11,833 bases of DNA from contig DPCK01000162.1 of assembly GCA_003516285.1 (NCBI GenBank), positions 1-11,833 of the forward strand, written 5' to 3'. The notes under the pieces were generated by a model. That model saw only the letters and a list, made by a program, of their open reading frames with translations, was not told where the DNA came from and ran no database searches. Both the position numbers and the translations under genes were made by a program. Below, piece after piece: positions 7,499-11,833 of the stretch. How positions within the stretch are numbered: the first letter of the stretch is position 1; every line of letters begins with the position of its first letter. This stretch comes from Lutibacter sp. Lineage in GTDB: Bacteria > Bacteroidota > Bacteroidia > Flavobacteriales > Flavobacteriaceae.

Positions 7499-9397
7499 CT
7501 ATTTCCAATCTGTATGATAAAACTTTTCTGTATCGTCATCAATTCGTTGATAGGTATGAGCCCCAAAATAATCTCGTTGCGCCTGAATTAAATTTGCTGT
7601 CGAATTTGCCGTGGAGAAATTATTTAAAAAATTAACTGCTTCACTAAAACAAGGAATAGCCAACTCATTCATAATACATTGTGATATCACATGGTTTGCA
7701 GAAGGCTTTAATGATTTAATTTGTTTCACAAAGCTTTCATCAATCAATATATTATCAGTTTCTTTTAAAATAGCGACCATGGTTCGCATTAAGTCAGATT
7801 TAATGATGCAGCCATTAGTCCAAATTCGGGCAATTTCACTTAAATTTAAATCCCATTTATATGTTTTGGCTGCCTCAGAAATTAAATTAAACCCTTGATA
7901 GTGATTTATGATTCTGGAAAACTGATAGGCATTTAAAACCTCATCATTTAATAGGTCAAGATGCAATCCTATATGTTCTTTACCATATTTTTTTTGTAAA
8001 TTAATCCTGTCTTCTTTATAAAATGAAGTGTATCTGGCAAACAGGGCAGATGCAATTAACGTGCTTGGAACACCCAATTGTGCAGCGGCAATTGTTGCCC
8101 AATTACCGGTGCCTTTATTTCCTGCTTTATCCATTATTTTATCGATTAACCAATCTTCTCCGTCTTTTTTTCTTAAAATCTTAATAGTGATATCCAACAA
8201 ATAGCTATCTGACCCTAACTTCCAGGATTTGAGAATAGTTGAAATCTGCGCTAAATTATTGCCCGTCGCTTTTAAAATACTTAATACCTCGGCCAATAGT
8301 TGCATTTCAACATATTCAATCCCGTTATGCACCATTTTTACAAAATGACCACTTCCTTCATTTCCAATATAGGCACTGCAAGGCAAATTATTTTCATCTT
8401 TGGCGGCAATAGTTTCTAAAAATGGTTGAACCACTTTATAAATATCTTTATCACCTCCGGGCATAATGCTGGGCCCGTTTAAAGCACCTTCTTCACCCCC
8501 GGAAACACCTGCTCCTATAAAATGAATTTTTTTTGACTTTAAATAATCAAATCTTTCTTTTGTATGTATATAATTTGAGTTTCCGCCATCAATTAAAATA
8601 TCTCCTTCTGATAGGTAAGGAATAATATTTTCAATTACCATATCAATTGCATTTCCTGCGTTAACCATTAACATAATTTTTCTTGGTTTTTGGAGAGAAT
8701 TTACAAATCCCTCTAATTCATCAAATGGAAGAGCGTCCGAAAGCACATCATATTCTTTTTTAAAATTTAGCGCAACATTTTCTTCTAAACCCGAAACGTG
8801 TCTGTTATAAATTGAAATTTTAAATCCATTTTTAGCCAAATTTAAACTTAAGCTCTTGCCCATTACCCCTAGTCCAATCAATCCAAAAACAGCTTTATTT
8901 AAAAATTCTTCCTTAATGAGGTGAACTATTTCTTCAGGGGATAAGCCAATATCAATTTGTAGCGCATTGTTTGGCGCTTCTATAATATCAAATTGTGATT
9001 TTAATAAAGTGATCGGCATAAAATGAGGCTCCCTGTTTTTCAATCGTTCATGCACCTGATCAATGGATCCATTTAAAAAAACCCATTTTACATTTTTTTC
9101 AATCCCATTACTTAGTAGGTCTCGATATTTCTCTTTTAATGCAGAACAGGCAATAATGCAGTTATTTGTAATTAATTGATTTTTAGCAAGCTCATTCAAT
9201 CTTGTTAACCACCCAAACCTATCATCATCATCCAGTGATACACCACTGGCCATTTTTTGTATATGCTCCTTAGAATGAAAATCATCACCATCAAAAAAAG
9301 GTAACGACAATTCTTTTGATAAAAGTTTCCCGATAGTACTCTTGCCTGTACCCGATGTTCCCATAATAAAAATGACTGTATGATCCCTGTTTATCAT
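7499..9397 (-). CDS. Fused gluconokinase / 6-phosphogluconate dehydrogenase (NADP-type)
   Basis: This 632-residue fusion has two complete domains. Residues 1-165 are a GntK-type gluconokinase: P-loop GTSGTGKST at 13-21, DGDDFHSKEHIQKMASG at 36-52, DDDDR at 56-60 and ACSALKEKYRDLL at 83-95. Residues about 169-632 are 6-phosphogluconate dehydrogenase: Rossmann GLIGLGVMG at 172-180, NRH at 198-200 fitting NADP binding, GGNSNY at 271-276, and GSGHFVKMVHNGIEY at 348-362 with catalytic K354 and E361. It ends with the usual GAHTYQRID and HTDWK. The two lengths add up to the stand-alone enzymes with almost no linker. Together they would convert gluconate to 6-phosphogluconate, then to ribulose-5-phosphate with CO2 and NADPH. 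It is first in an operon with the NRAMP-like carrier. NADPH supply for DEH reduction is a plausible role (inference). Confidence 0.92.
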   Translation of the reverse strand: MINRDHTVIFIMGTSGTGKSTIGKLLSKELSLPFFDGDDFHSKEHIQKMASGVSLDDDDRFGWLTRLNELAKNQLITNNCIIACSALKEKYRDLLSNGIEKNVKWVFLNGSIDQVHERLKNREPHFMPITLLKSQFDIIEAPNNALQIDIGLSPEEIVHLIKEEFLNKAVFGLIGLGVMGKSLSLNLAKNGFKISIYNRHVSGLEENVALNFKKEYDVLSDALPFDELEGFVNSLQKPRKIMLMVNAGNAIDMVIENIIPYLSEGDILIDGGNSNYIHTKERFDYLKSKKIHFIGAGVSGGEEGALNGPSIMPGGDKDIYKVVQPFLETIAAKDENNLPCSAYIGNEGSGHFVKMVHNGIEYVEMQLLAEVLSILKATGNNLAQISTILKSWKLGSDSYLLDITIKILRKKDGEDWLIDKIMDKAGNKGTGNWATIAAAQLGVPSTLIASALFARYTSFYKEDRINLQKKYGKEHIGLHLDLLNDEVLNAYQFSRIINHYQGFNLISEAAKTYKWDLNLSEIARIWTNGCIIKSDLMRTMVAILKETDNILIDESFVKQIKSLKPSANHVISQCIMNELAIPCFSEAVNFLNNFSTANSTANLIQAQRDYFGAHTYQRIDDDTEKFYHTDWK

Positions 9398-9442
9398 TCT
9401 CCTCGTGTATGATTATTGTTTATATTTTTAAGAGTATAATAA

Positions 9443-9494
9443 TTGGTTTACCAGTTTGGTTTACCAAAAATACATATATTTGCTTATAAAACAA
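9443..9494 (-). promoter_or_regulatory. gntK-gnd operon promoter with double-box operator
   Basis: Minus-strand promoter: TTG at 9494-9492, 19-nt spacer, -7 element TATTTTTG at 9472-9465, predicted start near 9461, leader about 64 nt. Two 12-bp boxes, TTGGTTTACCAA (9456-9467) and TTGGTTTACCAG (9443-9454), have centres 13 bp apart, and the first overlaps the -7 box. This is the same arrangement as at the PL6 promoter. The site lies in the 128-bp gap between divergent genes, so one bound protein could control both directions. Confidence 0.77.
9455..9482 (+). promoter_or_regulatory. Divergent promoter for the RraA-fold gene
   Basis: On the plus strand a TATATTTG -7 element (9475-9482) lies about 44 nt upstream of the ATG at 9526, with predicted start near 9486. 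The nearest -33 candidate is TTTG at 9455-9458, leaving a 16-nt spacer, a little short for the Bacteroidetes pattern. That -33 element falls at the junction of the two operator boxes, so binding there would also block this promoter. The -7 match is strong and the -33 match is weaker. Confidence 0.55.
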
Positions 9495-9525
9495 GAATTT
9501 CCTTAATAATTAATTCAGTAGCATC

Positions 9526-10245
9526 ATGACAATATTAACCTCCTTTACCCGAGAAAAATTAATGAAAGTTAGCACAGCAACCATAGCGACCTGTCTTTTT
9601 AAAAAAGGATTTAAAAACCAATTCATACAAAATGTACAACCGCTGAAATTAGGAAAAGCAAACATGGTTGGTGAGGCTTATACTTTAAGATATATCCCTG
9701 CAAGAGAAGATTTGAATCAAATAAATGTTTTTCGCGCCCCCAATCACCCGCAAAGAGTAGCCGTTGAAAATTGCCCTGAAGGTGCTGTGTTAGTTATTGA
9801 CAGCAGAAAGAACGCAAAAGCAGCATCAGCAGGTTCAATACTTGTTACAAGACTTATGGTGAGGGGTGCCGCCGGAATTGTTACCGATGGCGGATTCAGG
9901 GATTCCGCTGAAATAGCAGCATTAAATTTTCCGTCATTCCATCAAAGCCCTTCAGCGCCAACGAATTTAACATTGCATCAGGCTATTGATATAAACGTCC
10001 CTATTGGATGTGGCGATGTTGCCGTATTTCCGGGCGATGTTTTAGTGGGTGATGATGATGGTGTGATGGTAATCCCGGCAAATATTGTTAATGAAGTTGC
10101 CGATGAATGTGTCGAAATGACAATTTTCGAAAATTTTGTTTTAGAAAAGGTAAATGAAGGCCAATCTATAATTGGTTTATATCCACCAACAAATGAAAAT
10201 ACCTTAAAAGCATTTTCTGTCTGGAGAAGAAAATATAATTTATGA
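9526..10245 (+). CDS. RraA-fold protein, probable class II 2-oxo-acid aldolase/decarboxylase-like enzyme
   Basis: This 239-residue soluble protein matches the RraA / HMG-CHA aldolase fold (old label: demethylmenaquinone methyltransferase). Visible motifs: VGEAYTLRYIPARED at 48-62; GAVLVIDSRKNAKAASAGS at 86-104 forming the substrate loop; GIVTDGGFRDSAEI at 117-130 with R125, D126 and E129 as the RD-x2-E metal/substrate site; and PIGCGDVAVFPGDVLVGDDDGVMVIP at 159-184. A C-terminal tail with PPTNENTLKAF (220-230) extends beyond the shortest family members. Members with the RD motif can cleave 4-hydroxy-2-oxo acids with a divalent metal, while others inhibit RNase E. With uronate genes alongside, an enzyme acting on a 2-keto-deoxy sugar acid is favoured, but this is inference. 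ATG 9526 is preferred over the Met at codon 13 because the family N-terminus begins before it. Confidence 0.82.
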   Translation: MTILTSFTREKLMKVSTATIATCLFKKGFKNQFIQNVQPLKLGKANMVGEAYTLRYIPAREDLNQINVFRAPNHPQRVAVENCPEGAVLVIDSRKNAKAASAGSILVTRLMVRGAAGIVTDGGFRDSAEIAALNFPSFHQSPSAPTNLTLHQAIDINVPIGCGDVAVFPGDVLVGDDDGVMVIPANIVNEVADECVEMTIFENFVLEKVNEGQSIIGLYPPTNENTLKAFSVWRRKYNL

Positions 10246-10275
10246 TAGTTAAACCCCCACATCTCCAGCAGTATT

Positions 10276-10323
10276 CCGTTTATCCTGAACTTGTTTCAGG
10301 ATCTTATGTTTAATATAAAACGG
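10276..10323. repeat. Nested palindrome (REP-like) after the RraA gene
   Basis: The inner stem ATCCTGAA / TTCAGGAT (10282-10289 and 10295-10302) has a 5-nt loop, and the outer stem is CCGTTT / AAACGG (10276-10281 and 10318-10323). The inner element resembles a short palindrome I recall as scattered between genes in many Bacteroidetes and other bacteria. It has no T-run, so it is not a standard terminator. It lies between the gene and the better terminator at 10346-10380. Confidence 0.5.
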
Positions 10324-10345
10324 CATACAGCTTCCAATTCCGCGC

Positions 10346-10380
10346 AGTAAAAACCACCGAAAAGGTGGTATTTACTTTTT
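10346..10380 (+). terminator. Intrinsic terminator of the RraA-fold gene
   Basis: Stem AGTAAA-A-ACCACC (10346-10358) pairs with GGTGGT-A-TTTACT (10364-10376) around loop GAAAA, with one central A-A mismatch. TTTT continues directly (10377-10380). It stands about 100 nt after the RraA stop, with no gene between. Confidence 0.7.
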
Positions 10381-10389
10381 GCCTTTGCT

Positions 10390-10417
10390 GTCATTGCGAT
10401 CGCAGAGAAGCAATCTG
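10390..10417. repeat. REP-like dispersed repeat unit
   Basis: GTCATTGCGATCGCAGAG followed by AAGCAATCTG resembles a short extragenic sequence (GTCATTGCGA...GAAGCAATC) that I recall occurring many times in Bacteroidetes and other genomes. It contains the palindrome TGCGATCGCA, and ATTGC (10392-10396) is the inverted partner of GCAAT (10410-10414). Only one copy is in the window, so its repeat nature rests on recall. Confidence 0.45.
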
Positions 10418-10465
10418 TTAATATGATGTGTCGATTTTACTCCGTTTCCATTAGAATGGTCTCAA

Positions 10466-10482
10466 CTAAACAGCATGTTTAG
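10466..10482. repeat. Small perfect hairpin
   Basis: CTAAACA / TGTTTAG form a 7-bp stem around a GCA loop. No T-run follows, so it is not a terminator. Its role is unknown; it is one of a cluster of hairpins. Confidence 0.5.
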
Positions 10483-10625
10483 CAGGTAATAAGGTGTTCG
10501 CAATCCGCTTCATTTTGTTCCGTAAAATATATCTGCAAGGGCATTTAGATAATAGGACAATCTTAACTTGTTTCAATAGTTATTTATGAAAACCCCAATT
10601 CCGATAACAAACCCTTGCATATACC

Positions 10626-10672
10626 ACAAATAGCCCTACTGCGGTGACACATCCTCGTTTAGGGCTATTTGT
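10626..10672. repeat. Long hairpin with 13-bp stem
   Basis: ACAAATAGCCCT (10626-10637) pairs perfectly with AGGGCTATTTGT (10661-10672). An extra A-T pair (10638/10660) makes 13 bp, and the loop is 21 nt. GTTTATTTTA follows on the plus strand, so it could end transcription coming from the left, though the T-run is interrupted. Stem length and loop size also suit a folded single-strand recombination site, but no such enzyme is nearby. Confidence 0.55.
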
Positions 10673-10718
10673 TTATTTTACTTCACACATTACACGGCTT
10701 ACTCACGCACAGCTACTT

Positions 10719-10771
10719 TTTTACCCAAACCCTTTAATGTTTTGCTACGCAAGACTTTTATTTGGGTAAAA
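10719..10771. repeat. Nested hairpin with 11-bp outer stem
   Basis: TTTTACCCAAA (10719-10729) pairs with TTTGGGTAAAA (10761-10771). Inside, GTTTTGC and GCAAGAC pair around TAC with one wobble. Two stacked stems in 53 nt suggest a folded RNA or DNA element; its function is unknown. Confidence 0.5.
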
Positions 10772-10858
10772 CCGCTGATTCATAATTTGGCTCGCCTGCT
10801 GCTCGCTCGGGCTAAAAAAGGGTGTCACAGTTTTTGAAAGCGCCATTTTGCATATGAA

Positions 10859-10947
10859 ATAACCGCCTTGTCCCCACGAAAGTGAGGATCTTATGAAATT
10901 TATAGAATCCTTCTTAATTCGGATTCATTGAATAGGGAAGCGGTTAT
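10859..10947. repeat. Long-range inverted repeat with inner hairpins
   Basis: ATAACCGC (10859-10866) is inverted as GCGGTTAT (10940-10947). Between them GAATCC / GGATTC (10905-10910 and 10921-10926) form a 6-bp stem with a 10-nt loop, and CCCCACGAAAGTGAGG (10872-10887) can form a GAAA-loop hairpin. The layout, an outer stem enclosing two hairpins, looks like a structured RNA, but I cannot match it to a known class. Confidence 0.4.
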
Positions 10948-11162
10948 CACATATTGCAAACGCTCGCAAGAGCAAAGTATTCCGTTCATTGTTCCTCGTT
11001 TTGGCGCTCCGCAAATTGTAATTCAAATAATAATTTCCTGTCCAAATAACCAACAACAAAAAAGCATCATTCAACAACCAAAGCGGAGCGCACACCACTC
11101 GTCACGCTTCTCTGCATAAATTGCCCTTGCCCATCCGACGCCTCAAAAACAGCGCCACCCTT

Positions 11163-11188
11163 GCGTGTACCACGTAGGCGTGGGACGC
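11163..11188. repeat. GC-rich bulged hairpin
   Basis: GCGT (11163-11166) pairs with ACGC (11185-11188), and CCAC (11170-11173) with GTGG (11180-11183), leaving a 6-nt loop and small bulges. It is unusually GC-rich for this genome and sits in the same hairpin cluster. Role unknown. Confidence 0.4.
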
Positions 11189-11252
11189 ACTTATGCCGCT
11201 GGCAACGTGCTCTACCCACACCACCCTCGCTCAACTTCGCTGTCGGCTCGCT

Positions 11253-11270
11253 TAAATGCTACCGCATTTA
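11253..11270. repeat. Short perfect hairpin with UACC loop
   Basis: TAAATGC (11253-11259) and GCATTTA (11264-11270) form a 7-bp stem around TACC. It lies within the hairpin-rich region without a T-run. Role unknown. Confidence 0.45.
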
Positions 11271-11471
11271 TTAGCTGCGCTTTGTTTGGAACTAAACAGG
11301 AGAAATACTGGTTTTGCTTTCTAAGAATCATCCGGATTAAAAAAATAAAAAAAGCAAGTAAAATTATTTGGCTCCCATCACCCAAACCTATTGGCTATAA
11401 AGTTCAAGCCCTGCGGGTTTTTAAAAAAATCTCCACCCTCAAATTTTGTAAACAATAATTATTCAAAAAAG

Positions 11472-11502
11472 AACTGAAAACTGCCACTGCCAACTGCCAA
11501 CT
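11472..11502. repeat. Short tandem repeat of ACTGCCA
   Basis: ACTGCC, ACTGCCA, ACTGCCA, ACT follow directly at 11480-11502, preceded by the related AACTGAAA at 11472-11479. It is a low-copy microsatellite-like tract in non-coding DNA. Confidence 0.6.
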
Positions 11503-11833
11503 AAAACCCGGGTAGTATTTTTTCAAAAAAACTTGACAGCCATCCAACGCCAACAAGTAAACTACTTTCTTTTTTTCTTTTTTCTTTTAAAAATTGAAGC
11601 GCGAAGCGCAGCAGAGCATAATTTAAATGCGCAATTATGTCAACTTTTGAAATCAGAACTCACCAGATCGGAAGGACCTATTCCGGACCTCACTTTTTTA
11701 TTTTATGTAAAGGACTGAACAGCGGCAGACCTATGCCGGAACCCTGCCCAAATTGCTTTGTGATCACGACAAGCTCCGAGGATCTCCGGGAATCATTGTT
11801 TTACTTGTGTCTGGCCCTTAAAGCAGGGAAGTA

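Larger units (their letters stand above)
10381..11833. other. Long non-coding, repeat- and hairpin-rich region
   Basis: No convincing gene is present. The short plus-strand ORFs (for example 10928-11119, 11165-11458 and 11533-11718) show no domain, no low-complexity-free core and no promoter. Base composition is visibly richer in GC than in the genes to the left, and short hairpins are frequent. The stretch looks like accumulated dispersed repeats or the decayed end of a mobile or genomic-island segment, possibly with a structured RNA. No integrase, transposase or tRNA is seen, so the cause is unknown. The clearest sub-elements are listed separately. Confidence 0.6.

Noticed and set aside
9978..10262. 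Minus-strand ORF opposite the 3' end of the RraA-fold gene
   Set aside because: Its Ser/Thr/Pro-rich translation is the reverse-frame shadow of the conserved GDVAVFPGDVLVGDDDG coding stretch.
10928..11458. Short plus-strand ORFs (63 and 97 codons) in the repeat region
   Set aside because: They run through hairpins, lack family features and promoters, and look like chance open frames in GC-richer repeat DNA.
11472..11502. ACTGCCA repeats as a possible replication iteron array
   Set aside because: Too few and too short units, with no replication gene or DnaA-type boxes nearby.
11665..11674. AGATCGGAAG, identical to the first 10 bases of a common sequencing adapter
   Set aside because: The match stops after 10 bases and the flanking DNA is continuous, so a chance match is more likely than contamination.
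11533..11718. 61-codon plus-strand ORF
   Set aside because: It starts with a poly-Phe tract from a T-rich run and crosses a direct-repeat unit; no protein character.
10381..11833. CRISPR array, tRNA or rRNA in the non-coding region
   Set aside because: No regularly spaced repeats, no cloverleaf with a TTCRA arm and no rRNA-like conserved stretch were seen.

Overview
The window looks like part of the chromosome of a marine flavobacterium (Bacteroidetes). The coding part is AT-rich, it carries a SusC-type TonB-dependent receptor, and its promoters use the Bacteroidetes -33 TTG / -7 TAnnTTTG pattern rather than -35/-10 boxes. It is an alginate-utilisation locus followed by about 1.6 kb of non-coding, repeat-rich DNA.

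Layout. 1-607 (minus): N-terminal 202 codons of a SusC-like receptor that runs off the left edge. 608-1085: long intergenic leader holding a 50-bp palindromic operator, a promoter for susC and a possible antisense small RNA with its own terminator. 1086-6055 (minus): a tight operon, transcribed PL6 alginate lyase lipoprotein, then PL17 oligoalginate lyase, then a KdgF-like cupin. 6176-9397 (minus): a gluconokinase/6-phosphogluconate dehydrogenase fusion followed by an NRAMP-fold transporter that has lost the canonical metal-binding motifs. 9526-10245 (plus): an RraA-fold protein, divergent from the fusion gene. 10246-11833: no credible gene; a terminator for rraA, then REP-like palindromes and many hairpins in DNA visibly richer in GC than the genes.

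How it fits together. SusC imports oligosaccharides. The surface lipoprotein PL6 and periplasmic PL17 cut alginate to unsaturated monouronate, and KdgF speeds its ring opening towards DEH. The fusion enzyme would turn gluconate into ribulose-5-phosphate and NADPH, and the NRAMP-like carrier may import a sugar acid or a pathway intermediate. The later enzymes (DEH reductase, KDG kinase, KDPG aldolase), SusD and the regulator are not in the window.

The most striking point is regulatory. Three promoters (susC, PL6 operon, gntK-gnd operon) have the same geometry, TTG-N19-TAnnTTTG. In each, 12-bp boxes of the form yTGG-N4-CCAr at 13-bp centre spacing begin inside the -7 element. The third also sits over a candidate divergent promoter for the RraA gene. 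This ties all the genes into one probable regulon, so the NRAMP-like carrier, the fusion enzyme and the RraA protein are likely part of uronate metabolism rather than chance neighbours.
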